From the NCBI RefSeq assembly GCF_000744835.1, contig NZ_JQMS01000001.1:1922001-1986000 (forward strand): a stretch of 64,000 bases of DNA. The letters run 5' to 3'. The translations under genes were made by a program, and so were the position numbers. The stretch is from Flavobacterium sp. 83 (GTDB lineage: Bacteria; Bacteroidota; Bacteroidia; Flavobacteriales; Flavobacteriaceae). Of this stretch, positions 17,874 to 26,874 are shown in pieces; position 1 is the first letter of the stretch; each line of letters begins with the position of its first letter. Below the pieces are notes generated by a model. It did no database searches, was not told the DNA's origin, and saw nothing but the letters and a program-made list of their open reading frames with translations.

Positions 17874-18503
17874 TTAGAGTTTTTTTATGTCGATTTCAAA
17901 CATCGTATTAAAAATGTCGAATATCATTTCGGCATTTTTTTTTCGGGTTTTTATCTCTATTTTGCCTATTGGAAGTCCGGAATCTTCGTTTACGTCCATT
18001 TCTTGAGTTACGATTTCTAATTTTTTCTCTTTAATTACACGCATCACTTTGTTCATGTTTTTATAATCAAATGTGATTGAATAATGAATATTTATGGTTT
18101 TTTCGATTATCTCACAAGTTTCAAGAACCATTTGAGCTGTGGTCTTATAAGCAGTAATTAATCCACCAACGCCAAGTTTAACGCCTCCAAAAATCCTAAC
18201 CACTACAATTAGTATATTCGTGACAGAAAATGACTGAATTTGTCCGTAAATAGGTGTACCTGCACTGTTGCTGGGTTCTCCATCATCATTAGCTCTATAC
18301 GTTATGGTATCAGTGCCTATTTGATAAGCATAGCAAAAATGTCCGGCATTAGGATGTTGTTTTCGTAAAATTTCTATTAGTGGTTTTACTTCGTTCTCAG
18401 ATTGAATGGGATAGGCATAGCCAAAGAATTTACTGTTTTTTTCTTTGAATAATACTTCTGTAACGGGAAAGTCAATAGTGTTGTAAGTGTCTTTAAATTC
18501 CAA
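17874..18503 (-). CDS. YigZ/IMPACT family protein
   Basis: 209 residues. The N-terminal IMPACT domain has the core motif YRANDDGEPSNSAGTPIYGQI (given here in part, around residues 74-92) and VVVRIFGGVKLGVGGLITAY; a ferredoxin-like C-terminal domain follows. The family is conserved, related to the yeast Yih1/IMPACT regulators of translation, and its bacterial role is not settled. It lies 11 bases downstream of a HAD phosphatase gene and forms an operon with it and ribD. Confidence 0.93.
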   Translation of the reverse strand: MEFKDTYNTIDFPVTEVLFKEKNSKFFGYAYPIQSENEVKPLIEILRKQHPNAGHFCYAYQIGTDTITYRANDDGEPSNSAGTPIYGQIQSFSVTNILIVVVRIFGGVKLGVGGLITAYKTTAQMVLETCEIIEKTINIHYSITFDYKNMNKVMRVIKEKKLEIVTQEMDVNEDSGLPIGKIEIKTRKKNAEMIFDIFNTMFEIDIKKL

Positions 18504-18514
18504 AAGAGAGTATT

Positions 18515-19117
18515 CTAAATTATTTTTTTATCAAATAAATGAACTACATCTTCTTTTCCAACTTGTAGATTCCATACTTGGAAACCTAATGCAAGAGCTG
18601 CATCAGTATTTTCTTTTTTATCGTCAATGAATAAAGTGCGCTTAGGAGCTAAGTCATGTTTGTTTACCAAATAATTGAAAATTTCAGGATTGGGTTTTCT
18701 CATTTCTACTTCAAATGAAAAATAAACTTTCTCAAAACATTGATAAAAATCACTGTAAAATGAAATTCCGTTTTTTTGCTCGAAAGTTTCTATATGAATC
18801 GAATCTGTATTTGATAATAAAAAAAGGCGGTATTTTTTGGAAAGCATTTGAAGAAATTCCAATCGGTATAATGGGAAATCAAGAAGAATAGCATTCCACG
18901 CATCTAAAATTTCATTTATAGAAGCATTTGGTACATGTTTTTGAATGCCAAAAAGAAAATCCTCTCGTGAAATTTGACCTGTCTCAAACTGAGTATTTAA
19001 ATGGTCTAAATCTTCATTCCATTCTGATAGGCCTAATTTTTGTAAGGCATCCATTGTGGCTTGTTTATCTAAATTGATAAATATGTCCCCAAAATCAAAT
19101 ATAATAGTATTAATCAT
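18515..19117 (-). CDS. HAD-superfamily phosphatase (YihX-like)
   Basis: 200 residues. HAD motif I is IIFDFGDIFINLD with Asp as nucleophile; the second position after it is Gly-Asp rather than a DxDxT, as in YihX-type sugar phosphatases. Motif II is FLLSNTDS near 100, and motif III/IV appears as KPNPEIFNYL and LFIDDKKENTDAA. The likely substrates are sugar phosphates, perhaps glucose-1-phosphate or, given the neighbour ribD, a riboflavin intermediate. It overlaps ribD by 8 bases, so the two are coupled. Confidence 0.9.
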   Translation of the reverse strand: MINTIIFDFGDIFINLDKQATMDALQKLGLSEWNEDLDHLNTQFETGQISREDFLFGIQKHVPNASINEILDAWNAILLDFPLYRLEFLQMLSKKYRLFLLSNTDSIHIETFEQKNGISFYSDFYQCFEKVYFSFEVEMRKPNPEIFNYLVNKHDLAPKRTLFIDDKKENTDAALALGFQVWNLQVGKEDVVHLFDKKII

Positions 19118-20153
19118 GGTTTCTAGAAATTATAAGGTCATCATTGGCAATCGTATATTTTTCGAACGGTTTTTTATCTAGTATTGGGGCTTTTATTCCT
19201 GCAGTAAATGCTACATTTCCAATAAATATTTTTGCTTCGTCCCAAAGATTTTTATCAATAAAAGTCTGTAGGGTTTGTTTGCCTCCTTCAATAATAACTG
19301 ATTGAATTTGGTGATTGTAAAGCACTTCTATTATTTGGACAGCAATATTTTGATTAAAATCGATTACTTCAAAGATAGTGTTTTCTTTTTTAATTGTTGT
19401 TTTCGATTTTGAAAATACGATAGTCTTAGACTCATTGTTAAATATATGACTGTCCTCTGGAATGCGATTGTTTTGATCTAAAATCAATCGGATTGGGTTG
19501 TTTCCATACCAATCCCGCGCGTTTAGTTTAGGATTGTCATCTATAACGGTTTGCGTTCCCACTAAAATTGCTTGCTCTTCGGTTCGCCATTTGTGTACTA
19601 ATTGTCGGGAATAAACAGTGGTAATCCAAACTGGTTTTTTTTCATCTTTTTCTAAAGGCGCAATAAAACCATCCTGACTTTCGGCCCATTTCAAAATGAT
19701 GTACGGTCTTTTCTTTTCGTGAAAAGTAAAAAACCGTTTGTTCAGTTCATGACATTCTGTTTCAAGGATACCTACTGTAACCTTTGTTCCTGCTTCAATA
19801 AGTTTTTTAATTCCGTTTCCAGCCACTTTTATATTTGGATCAACGGTACCAATAACCACATTTGGAATTTTGTTTTTGATTATTAAATCGCAGCAAGGTG
19901 GTGTTTTTCCAAAATGACTACAAGGCTCTAAACTCACATAAATAGTCGCTTTTGTTAATAACGATTTATCTTTTACAGAATTCACCGCATTTACTTCGGC
20001 ATGTGGTTCTCCAGCTTTTTTATGCCAGCCTTCACCAATGATTTTATCTTCATAAACAATCACACTGCCTACCATAGGATTAGGGTAGGTGGTGCCTAAA
20101 CCATTTTTGGCTAACTCGATGCACCGTTTTATATATTTTTCATGTATTTTCAC
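19110..20153 (-). CDS. ribD: Bifunctional riboflavin deaminase/reductase RibD
   Basis: Catalyses the second and third steps of riboflavin synthesis. 347 residues: the zinc deaminase domain (1-145) carries HAEVNAV and PCSHFGKTPPC, and the reductase domain follows with WAESQDGFIAP and VIIEGGKQTLQTF. The start is a GTG; homologues also start with a short MKxxxKYxxRCIELA. No rib genes lie next to it other than the HAD phosphatase downstream, which could supply the phosphatase step of the pathway; that is inference. Confidence 0.96.
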   Translation of the reverse strand: MKIHEKYIKRCIELAKNGLGTTYPNPMVGSVIVYEDKIIGEGWHKKAGEPHAEVNAVNSVKDKSLLTKATIYVSLEPCSHFGKTPPCCDLIIKNKIPNVVIGTVDPNIKVAGNGIKKLIEAGTKVTVGILETECHELNKRFFTFHEKKRPYIILKWAESQDGFIAPLEKDEKKPVWITTVYSRQLVHKWRTEEQAILVGTQTVIDDNPKLNARDWYGNNPIRLILDQNNRIPEDSHIFNNESKTIVFSKSKTTIKKENTIFEVIDFNQNIAVQIIEVLYNHQIQSVIIEGGKQTLQTFIDKNLWDEAKIFIGNVAFTAGIKAPILDKKPFEKYTIANDDLIISRNHD

Positions 20154-20237
20154 ATTACAAAAGTAGTAATTTTTGAGTTTAGCCTAGAATCTTCGGGATT
20201 AGTTTTGAAACTTTCGAAAATAACAATAAACAATTTC

Positions 20238-20245
20238 TACTTTTG
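20238..20245 (+). promoter_or_regulatory. -7 promoter element (TACTTTTG)
   Basis: Perfect TAnnTTTG 19 bases before the GTG start of the GNAT gene. No -33 element at the canonical distance (TTTG at 20204-20207 is 30 bases away), so a moderate call. Confidence 0.5.
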
Positions 20246-20264
20246 TATGTAAAATTAGAATCGA

Positions 20265-20756
20265 GTGAAAATGGAAGACTACAGTATTAGAAAAATAAAA
20301 AAAGAAGACAATCAAGCGGTTGCACAATTGATACGAGCGGTTTTTGATGAATTGAACATTCCAAAGGTAGGAACGGCCTATGAAGATCCTTATTTGGATT
20401 TAATGTTTGAAGAGTACAATAAGCCTAAATCTGTTTATTATGTAGTTGAAAAAGAGGGGAGAATCATTGGTTCTGCCGGAGTAGCGCCACTTGAAAATGA
20501 AGCGGAAACTATTTGTGAATTGCAAAAAATGTACTTTCTTCCAGAAACACGAGGTCTTGGAATTGGCAGTAAAATGATGGCGCTATGTCTGCAAAGTGCA
20601 AAGGATTTTGGTTTCGAAAAATGTTACTTGGAAACAATGCCATTTATGCTTGATGCCCAGAAGTTATATAAAAAAGTAGGTTTCGAATACATTTGTTCCC
20701 CAATGGGAAGTACCGGTCATACTAGTTGCCCCGTTTGGATGCTGAAAGAATTATAA
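20265..20756 (+). CDS. GNAT family N-acetyltransferase
   Basis: 163 residues. The acetyl-CoA motif is complete: LQKMYFLPETRGLGIGSKMMALCL, with RGLGIGSKM forming the pyrophosphate loop (about residue 98), then GFEKCYLETMP and the closing AQKLYKKVGFEY. The substrate is unknown. Start: GTG at 20265 or ATG at 20271 are both possible; only two residues differ. It lies 45 bases upstream of prmC and may be cotranscribed with it. Confidence 0.92.
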   Translation: MKMEDYSIRKIKKEDNQAVAQLIRAVFDELNIPKVGTAYEDPYLDLMFEEYNKPKSVYYVVEKEGRIIGSAGVAPLENEAETICELQKMYFLPETRGLGIGSKMMALCLQSAKDFGFEKCYLETMPFMLDAQKLYKKVGFEYICSPMGSTGHTSCPVWMLKEL

Positions 20757-20801
20757 GTTTGAATTGATAGCATTATTCATTAAGAACCGATTTCTACTAA
20801 A

Positions 20802-21662
20802 ATGAAAATAAAAGAATACAGGACCCAATTTATTGACGCGCTTACTCCAATTTACGATCCTGGAGAAGCCGAGAGTTTTTTCTATTTGATTCTTGAAGAA
20901 AAAAAACAACTGAAAAGAATTGACTTAGCGTTGCATCTTGATTTGGTTTTTTCAGATGAAGAAATTTTGATTTGGAATTCTATTTTAGAACAATTGCTAA
21001 AGGAAATACCAGTTCAATATCTATTAGGGAAAACGAGTTTTTATGGATTGGATTTTGAAGTCAATGAAAACGTTTTGATTCCAAGACCGGAAACCGAAGA
21101 ATTAGTTGAATGGGTTTTATCTAATAATCTAATAATCCAAAAGTCTAAAAATCTAAAGATTTTAGATATTGGAACAGGAAGTGGCTGCATCGCAATTTCA
21201 TTGGCTAAAAATCTTCAAAATGCACAGGTTTTTGCTATTGATGTTTCCGAAAAAGCATTGGTCACAGCCCAAAAAAATGCCAAAATTAATGCCGTAAAAG
21301 TTACTTTTATCAATCAAAACATTCTTGAAACGGAAGATTTAAGGCAACAATTTGATATTATCGTTTCGAATCCTCCTTATGTTCGAAATCTGGAAAAAGA
21401 GGAAATTAAGAAAAATGTTTTGGACAATGAACCGCATATGGCTCTTTTTGTCGAAGATAATGATGCTTTGATTTTTTATAAAAAAATAGCCGAATTGGCT
21501 CAAAAAAATCTATCCGAAGACGGACAGTTGTATTTTGAAATCAATCAATATTTAGGAAAAGAAATGATCGATTTGCTCGAAAAAATGAATTTCAAAAATA
21601 TTGAATTGCGCAAAGATATTTACGGAAATGACAGAATGATGAAAGCAGATTTAAGCCTTTAA
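20802..21662 (+). CDS. prmC: Peptide chain release factor N5-glutamine methyltransferase
   Basis: Methylates the GGQ glutamine of release factors. 286 residues: an N-terminal helical domain ending in IPRPETEELVEW, the SAM motif LDIGTGSGCIAISLA near residue 120, and the catalytic SNPPYV near 190. Between the two domains the coding sequence includes an irregular tandem TCTAATAA-like stretch (about 21117-21157) encoding SNNLIIQKSKN; this short simple repeat adds a few residues to a loop compared with the usual sequence and is of the same kind as repeats between genes in this window. Confidence 0.96.
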   Translation: MKIKEYRTQFIDALTPIYDPGEAESFFYLILEEKKQLKRIDLALHLDLVFSDEEILIWNSILEQLLKEIPVQYLLGKTSFYGLDFEVNENVLIPRPETEELVEWVLSNNLIIQKSKNLKILDIGTGSGCIAISLAKNLQNAQVFAIDVSEKALVTAQKNAKINAVKVTFINQNILETEDLRQQFDIIVSNPPYVRNLEKEEIKKNVLDNEPHMALFVEDNDALIFYKKIAELAQKNLSEDGQLYFEINQYLGKEMIDLLEKMNFKNIELRKDIYGNDRMMKADLSL

Positions 21663-21731
21663 ACTTCTAAAATCAAAAATCGTTAATCAATATTCTAAAA
21701 TCAAAAAAAACTTCGTTTTTTTAGCTGCTAA

Positions 21732-22973
21732 CTATTCATATCGCAACGCCTCAATTGGGTCTAGCATTGCAGCTTTTACCGCCGGATATAGACCGGAAAC
21801 AATTGCCACTATAAAACTGGTTATAAATGCCGCCATAATAGCGCCCCACGGAATGACAAAATCAAAACTCATTGCGGTTGCGATACCAAAACCAATCAGG
21901 ATTCCAAAAATTATTCCTACCAATCCACCTAATTGTCCAATAAGTAATGTTTCTATAAAAAACTGAAAAGCAATTGTAGTCTTTTTGGCGCCCAATGCTT
22001 TTCGAACCCCTATTTCCCGGGTACGTTCCGTCACCGAGACAATCATGATATTCATCAAAGCAATAGAAGATCCAAGAACAGTAATAATGCCAATAAGCCA
22101 GGAAGCAAGTCCAAGGTATTTAGTTATTCCAAGGATTCTGTTGATAAGATCATCACTGCGGACAACACCAAAATTATTATCTTTTATAGGGCTTAATTTG
22201 CGTACCCGGCGCATCGTGCTGGTAGCATTATCAATAGCTTGGTCCAGCAATTCTTTTTTGGAAACCATGATACTCATGGTGTAATTGATATTTGGTGCGG
22301 TAAATAAGGAACGAGCGACTTGTATTGGGATTAAAACCCGTAAATCCTGATTATTTCCAAAAGTAGACCCTTTTTCTTTTAGGACTCCTATAACTCTGAA
22401 TCGGGCACCACGAATCGAAATTACTTTGTCAATTGGATTCACATCTTTTAGTAATCCTTTTTCAAAATCAGAACCTACGATACACACATACGCATTGTTA
22501 TCGATGTCAAAACCGGTGAAATTACGTCCTGCGCTGGTTTCTAAACCGGAATTGGTCATGAAATGTTCATCAACACCTACAATTGAATTTTCAGGGTCGG
22601 TTTTAATAGCTCCGTATTTAACTTCCGCTACCGATGTGGCCTTAAAAGAAAGGGAAGTTTCAGTAAAAGGATATTTATATTTGTTTTTGAAAGCGACAGC
22701 TTCCGGATAAGAAATAATGGGATTTATTATTTCACGTTCTTCTCCGCCACGGTTTCGTACTTCGTTTTCGTATTGATTAATATTAAAAGTATTCGCTCCC
22801 ATCGAAGCAAAATCAGTTGAAATCGTGTTTTCTAAAGCTGAAACCACAGTTAAAATCCCCACCAAAGCAGTTATTCCAATCGCAATAATCAGTACAGTGA
22901 GTATAGTTCGCAGCAATTGTGTTCTAATAGAACCAAAGGCAATTCGGACATTTTCTTTGAATAATTTTAGCAT
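21732..22973 (-). CDS. ABC transporter permease, MacB/FtsX type
   Basis: 413 residues: one membrane helix near the N-terminus (LLRTILTVLIIAIGITALVG), a large periplasmic MacB core domain (about 45-290), and three C-terminal helices of the FtsX domain including REIGVRKALGAKKTTI. This is the type VII ABC architecture that couples cytoplasmic ATP hydrolysis to periplasmic work. No ATPase gene is adjacent, so it must pair with one encoded elsewhere. The frame opens 17 codons further upstream, but MLKLFKENVRIAFGS is where homologues start. Confidence 0.9.
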   Translation of the reverse strand: MLKLFKENVRIAFGSIRTQLLRTILTVLIIAIGITALVGILTVVSALENTISTDFASMGANTFNINQYENEVRNRGGEEREIINPIISYPEAVAFKNKYKYPFTETSLSFKATSVAEVKYGAIKTDPENSIVGVDEHFMTNSGLETSAGRNFTGFDIDNNAYVCIVGSDFEKGLLKDVNPIDKVISIRGARFRVIGVLKEKGSTFGNNQDLRVLIPIQVARSLFTAPNINYTMSIMVSKKELLDQAIDNATSTMRRVRKLSPIKDNNFGVVRSDDLINRILGITKYLGLASWLIGIITVLGSSIALMNIMIVSVTERTREIGVRKALGAKKTTIAFQFFIETLLIGQLGGLVGIIFGILIGFGIATAMSFDFVIPWGAIMAAFITSFIVAIVSGLYPAVKAAMLDPIEALRYE

Positions 22974-23285
22974 CATACGAGTTTGACACGAAAATACAAA
23001 TTTTGTTACAAATTTTCTTTTCAAAAAATCTAATTTATTTTTTGGAGCTATTTACTTCGTTAGTTCGCTTCGCTCGTATCCACCTTTTCGCTATAATCAG
23101 TTCGTGAAAACAATATTATTTTTCACTTCCAGATTTTCGCTGTAATCTGGGCTAGTCATCTTGTAATAAAATGCAAAAATTTGTAAACAGATTTATTTTA
23201 AAAATAAGATATTTGCAAAGAATTAGAATCTGGAGTTTTTCAACAATTCCTAAATCTGAAAATATAAAAATACAATAATCAAAAA
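22974..23285. other. Intergenic region of 312 bases between divergent genes
   Basis: Spacer between the MacB-type permease (minus) and hisS (plus). It contains a diverged copy of the family 1 repeat (23044-23154) and, near hisS, a one-mismatch -7 candidate (GATATTTG, 23208-23215) with TTTG 24 bases upstream. Nothing else is recognised. Confidence 0.5.
23044..23154 (+). repeat. Structured intergenic repeat, family 1 (diverged copy E)
   Basis: Begins GGAGCTATTT and ends ATCTGGGCTA like the other copies. The interior is longer and carries TTCGCTTCGCTCG and a hairpin GTGAAAA / TTTTCAC. It is upstream of hisS in the same orientation, 131 bases before the start codon. Confidence 0.65.
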
Positions 23286-24656
23286 ATGGCATCAAAACCG
23301 AGCATTCCAAAAGGGACTAGAGATTTCTCACCAACTGAGGTGGCAAAACGTCAATATATCATTCAGATTATAAAAAGTAATTTCGAAAAATTTGGTTTCC
23401 AACCAATAGAAACACCTTCATTCGAAAACTCCGAAACCTTAATGGGTAAATACGGTGAAGAAGGAGATCGATTGATTTTTAAAATATTAAATTCCGGGGA
23501 TTATTTGGCTAAAGCCAATGCTGCTCATTTAGAAAATAAAGATAGTACTAAATTAACGTCAAGTATTTCCGAAAAAGCCTTGCGTTATGACTTAACCGTT
23601 CCGTTTGCTCGTTATGTAGTACAACATCAAAACGAAATTGAATTTCCATTCAAAAGATACCAAATCCAACCCGTATGGAGAGCTGACCGTCCACAAAAAG
23701 GACGTTTCAGAGAGTTTTTTCAATGTGATGCTGATGTGGTGGGTTCTAAATCCTTGTGGCAGGAAGTAGAATTGGTCCAGTTATACGACACTGTTTTTAC
23801 CAGTTTGGGTTTAGAAGGAGTTACAATCAAAATCAATAACAGAAAAATTTTATCTGGAATTGCAGAAGTAATCGGTGCGTCAGATAAATTAATAGATTTT
23901 ACAGTAGCGTTAGACAAACTGGACAAAATAGGAGAGGACGGTGTAAAAAAAGAAATGATGGAGAAAGGCATTTCTGAAGAAGCCATTGAAAAAGTACAGC
24001 CGCTATTTAATTTCACTGGGTCTATTTCAGAGAAAATAAATCAATTATCGGTTTTGCTTTCGGAATCCAGTGAAGGAATAAAAGGAGTTGAAGAGTTGCG
24101 TTTTATTTGTGACAACGTGATGAAATTGGGATTGAATACTTCTATTTTAGATTTAGATGTGACTTTAGCAAGAGGATTAAACTATTATACAGGTGCGATT
24201 TTTGAAGTGGCTCCGCCAAAATCAGTCGCCATGGGGTCTATTGGTGGTGGAGGAAGATACGATGATTTGACTGGGATTTTTGGACTCAAAAATATGAGTG
24301 GTGTGGGTATCTCTTTTGGATTAGACCGAATTTATTTAGTTATCGAAGAATTGAATTTATTTCCTGAAACCGTAACAGCAACTTCCAAAGCGTTGTTTAT
24401 TAATTATGGTGATATCGAGGCATTTTATGGTTTACAAGCCATAAAAAAATTAAGAACTTCCGGTATAAAAGTAGAATTATATCCAGATAATGCAAAGGTA
24501 GCTAAGCAGTTTCAATATGCAGATAAGCGAGGAATTCCTTTTGCGGTAATTGTGGGCGAGCAAGAAATGGAATCTAATTCTTTTTCGCTTAAAAATTTAG
24601 TGACAGGAGAGCAGGTTTTGCTGGATTTTGAAGGATTGAAAAAGGCACTTTTATAA
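23286..24656 (+). CDS. hisS: Histidyl-tRNA synthetase
   Basis: Class II synthetase that charges tRNA-His. 456 residues: motif 1 near [20 protein letters not shown], motif 2 [19 protein letters not shown] (about 128-146), the histidine-specific [18 protein letters not shown], and motif 3 [12 protein letters not shown] near 345, followed by the anticodon-binding domain. The length is normal. A strong terminator follows, so it is probably monocistronic. Confidence 0.97.
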   Translation: MASKPSIPKGTRDFSPTEVAKRQYIIQIIKSNFEKFGFQPIETPSFENSETLMGKYGEEGDRLIFKILNSGDYLAKANAAHLENKDSTKLTSSISEKALRYDLTVPFARYVVQHQNEIEFPFKRYQIQPVWRADRPQKGRFREFFQCDADVVGSKSLWQEVELVQLYDTVFTSLGLEGVTIKINNRKILSGIAEVIGASDKLIDFTVALDKLDKIGEDGVKKEMMEKGISEEAIEKVQPLFNFTGSISEKINQLSVLLSESSEGIKGVEELRFICDNVMKLGLNTSILDLDVTLARGLNYYTGAIFEVAPPKSVAMGSIGGGGRYDDLTGIFGLKNMSGVGISFGLDRIYLVIEELNLFPETVTATSKALFINYGDIEAFYGLQAIKKLRTSGIKVELYPDNAKVAKQFQYADKRGIPFAVIVGEQEMESNSFSLKNLVTGEQVLLDFEGLKKALL

Positions 24657-24671
24657 GTGATGTTAAAACAT

Positions 24672-24707
24672 AAAAAAAGCTTCGTTTTATAAAACGAAGC
24701 TTTTTTT
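24672..24707 (+). terminator. Intrinsic terminator of hisS
   Basis: A perfect hairpin, arms AAAAAAAGCTTCGTTTT and AAAACGAAGCTTTTTTT, directly downstream of hisS. It ends in seven T and could also work in the reverse direction. Confidence 0.92.
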
Positions 24708-24900
24708 AATATAGGGTAATATGAATTAATAATTTTTTAGTGGGCAACCTTTTATGTTTTCTTCAAAGAAACATTAACAAATTTATGGAATCATTATCGA
24801 TATAGTCTTAAAATTATATTAAAATTTCAGTGTGATGCATTAAAATTATTTTGCTGAAATGAATTAAAAACAAAAGAGCATTACAATAGTGAGGTGACAA

Positions 24901-24933
24901 TTTGACATTTTATAAGATTTGGCAGTACTTTTG
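24901..24933 (+). promoter_or_regulatory. grpE-dnaJ promoter (TTTG-N21-TACTTTTG)
   Basis: TTTG at 24901-24904 and TACTTTTG at 24926-24933, 21 bases apart: a full match to the Bacteroidota sigma-A promoter. The start codon lies 23 bases further. No CIRCE-like inverted repeat is visible, so the heat-shock control, if present, is not of the HrcA type. Confidence 0.85.
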
Positions 24934-24956
24934 CAATCCAAAGAAAAGAATAAAAA

Positions 24957-25535
24957 ATGAAGTTTAAGAATTTTTTTAAAAACACAAGTAATATGACTAC
25001 TGAAAATACAGAAATCGATCAAGAAATAGATGACGTAACATTAGAACAGAATGCGAATGGTGAGCAGCTTATTATTGAAGAATTAGGTGTTGAAGAGCAA
25101 TTAACTCAAGACTTAGCCAAAGAAAAAGATAAGTATTTACGATTATTTGCTGAATTTGAAAATTACAAACGAAGAACTTCTAAAGAGCGTATCGAGTTGT
25201 TTAAAACAGCTAATCAAGAAGTTTTACTTGCTATGTTGCCTGTTTTAGATGATTTTGACAGAGCTATTGTGGAAATAAGCAAATCTGAAGATGAACTACT
25301 ATTAAAAGGAGTAGAACTTATTCATGAGAAATTAAAAAACACATTAGTTTCTAAAGGATTAGAACAAGTTGAGGTTAAAGCTGGAGATGCTTTTGATGCA
25401 GATTTTGCTGAAGCAATAACTCAAATTCCTGCGCCGTCAGACAAAATGAAAGGTAAAATTGTCGATGTTCTTGAAAAAGGATATAAATTGGGAGATAAGA
25501 TTATTCGTTTTCCAAAAGTTGTTATAGGGCAGTAG
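24957..25535 (+). CDS. grpE: Nucleotide exchange factor GrpE
   Basis: Releases ADP from DnaK during the Hsp70 cycle. 192 residues: an acidic variable N-terminus, a long helix (AKEKDKYLRLFAEFENYKRR around 55-75), and the C-terminal beta domain with the GrpE signature VLEKGYKLGDKIIRFPKVVIG. Both MKFKNFF (24957) and MTTENTE (24993) could start it; the first is taken since it directly follows the promoter. dnaJ follows after 77 bases. Confidence 0.96.
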   Translation: MKFKNFFKNTSNMTTENTEIDQEIDDVTLEQNANGEQLIIEELGVEEQLTQDLAKEKDKYLRLFAEFENYKRRTSKERIELFKTANQEVLLAMLPVLDDFDRAIVEISKSEDELLLKGVELIHEKLKNTLVSKGLEQVEVKAGDAFDADFAEAITQIPAPSDKMKGKIVDVLEKGYKLGDKIIRFPKVVIGQ

Positions 25536-25612
25536 TACAGACTCAGTTTATCAGGTCTTTACATCACGCGTAGAGGAGCGCTGTAGTGCGACTCAACAAA
25601 AGAAAAATAAAA

Positions 25613-26728
25613 ATGAAAAAAGATTTTTACGAAATATTAGGCATTTCAAAGAATGCTGATGCTGCCGAAATTAAAAAAGGCTATAGAAAACAAGCAATAG
25701 CGCATCATCCTGACAAAAATCCTGGAGACAAATCGGCAGAAGAAAAATTTAAATTAGCAGCCGAAGCATACGAAATACTAAGTGATCCCCAGAAAAAGGC
25801 TAAATATGATCAATACGGTCATCAAGCATTTGATGGTTCAGGAGGTTTTGGCGGAGGAGGTCACGGCGGAATGAATATGGATGACATATTCAGTCAGTTT
25901 GGTGATATTTTCGGAGGTGGTTTTGGTGGATTCGGAGGCGGTGGAGGCGGCGGAGTTCGTCGTGCTAAAGGAAGCAACCTTCGTATCAAAGTAAAATTGA
26001 CATTGGAAGAAATTGCCAATGGTGTAGAGAAAAAAGTAAAAGTAAAACGCAAGGTTCAAGCACCGGGAGTTAGCTATAAAACGTGTTCTACCTGTAATGG
26101 TCAAGGACAGGTAATGCGCGTTACTAATACAATTTTGGGTAGAATGCAATCAGCTTCTACATGCCCTACTTGTAATGGTTCAGGTCAAATTTTAGATAAA
26201 AAACCAGCAAATGCGGATTCTCAAGGAATGATTCTTGAAGATGAAACAGTTTCAATAAAAATACCTGCAGGTGTAGTTGACGGAATGCAATTAAAAGTTT
26301 CCAATAAAGGGAATGATGCTCCTGGAAATAGTATTCCTGGCGATTTGATTGTTGCAATCGAGGAAATTGAGCATGAATTATTGAAACGTGAAGGGGAGAA
26401 TTTGCACTATGACTTATACATTAGTTTTGCTGAAGCAGTTTTAGGAATTTCTAAAGATATCGAAGCCATAAACGGAAAAGTGAGAATTAAACTGGAAGAA
26501 GGAATTCAATCAGGGAAAATTCTGAGATTAAAAGGAAAAGGAATTCCGAGTTTAAACGGATATGGTAGTGGAGATTTACTTGTACATGTAAATGTCTGGA
26601 CGCCAAAAACGCTGAGCAAAGACCAAAAACAATTTTTCGAAAAAAATCTTACGGATGAAAATTTTATTCCAAGTCCTGAAAAATCAGATAAATCATTTTT
26701 CGAGAAAGTAAAAGATATGTTTTCATAA
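25613..26728 (+). CDS. dnaJ: Chaperone DnaJ with a reduced zinc domain
   Basis: Hsp40 cochaperone that delivers clients to DnaK and stimulates its ATPase. 371 residues: the J-domain has HPD at 32-34, the glycine-rich linker spans 75-115, and two C-terminal beta domains bind substrate. The zinc domain has only two CxxCxGxG repeats (Cys158/161 and Cys184/187) instead of the four of E. coli DnaJ, so one zinc site at most can form. The start at 25613 (MKKDFYEILG) is chosen over an upstream GTG because the J-domain begins there. A terminator follows. Confidence 0.95.
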   Translation: MKKDFYEILGISKNADAAEIKKGYRKQAIAHHPDKNPGDKSAEEKFKLAAEAYEILSDPQKKAKYDQYGHQAFDGSGGFGGGGHGGMNMDDIFSQFGDIFGGGFGGFGGGGGGGVRRAKGSNLRIKVKLTLEEIANGVEKKVKVKRKVQAPGVSYKTCSTCNGQGQVMRVTNTILGRMQSASTCPTCNGSGQILDKKPANADSQGMILEDETVSIKIPAGVVDGMQLKVSNKGNDAPGNSIPGDLIVAIEEIEHELLKREGENLHYDLYISFAEAVLGISKDIEAINGKVRIKLEEGIQSGKILRLKGKGIPSLNGYGSGDLLVHVNVWTPKTLSKDQKQFFEKNLTDENFIPSPEKSDKSFFEKVKDMFS

Positions 26729-26780
26729 TAAAAAATATGTAGAGACACGATTTATCGCATCTAATCTGAAAAATATATTT

Positions 26781-26812
26781 CCCATCCTTGTTAAAATAAG
26801 GATGGGTTTTTT
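26781..26812 (+). terminator. Intrinsic terminator of grpE-dnaJ
   Basis: Stem CCCATCCTT / AAGGATGGG with an 8-base loop followed by six T, about 50 bases after the dnaJ stop. Confidence 0.92.
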
Positions 26813-26874
26813 ATGTAACAATTCTAAGTATTTCGGTACTAATTATTTACTTTTACACCAATTAAAAATGTAGC

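Larger units (their letters stand above)
24657..24956. other. Intergenic region of 300 bases
   Basis: Contains the hisS terminator (24672-24707) and the grpE promoter (24901-24933). No other feature is seen. Confidence 0.55.
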
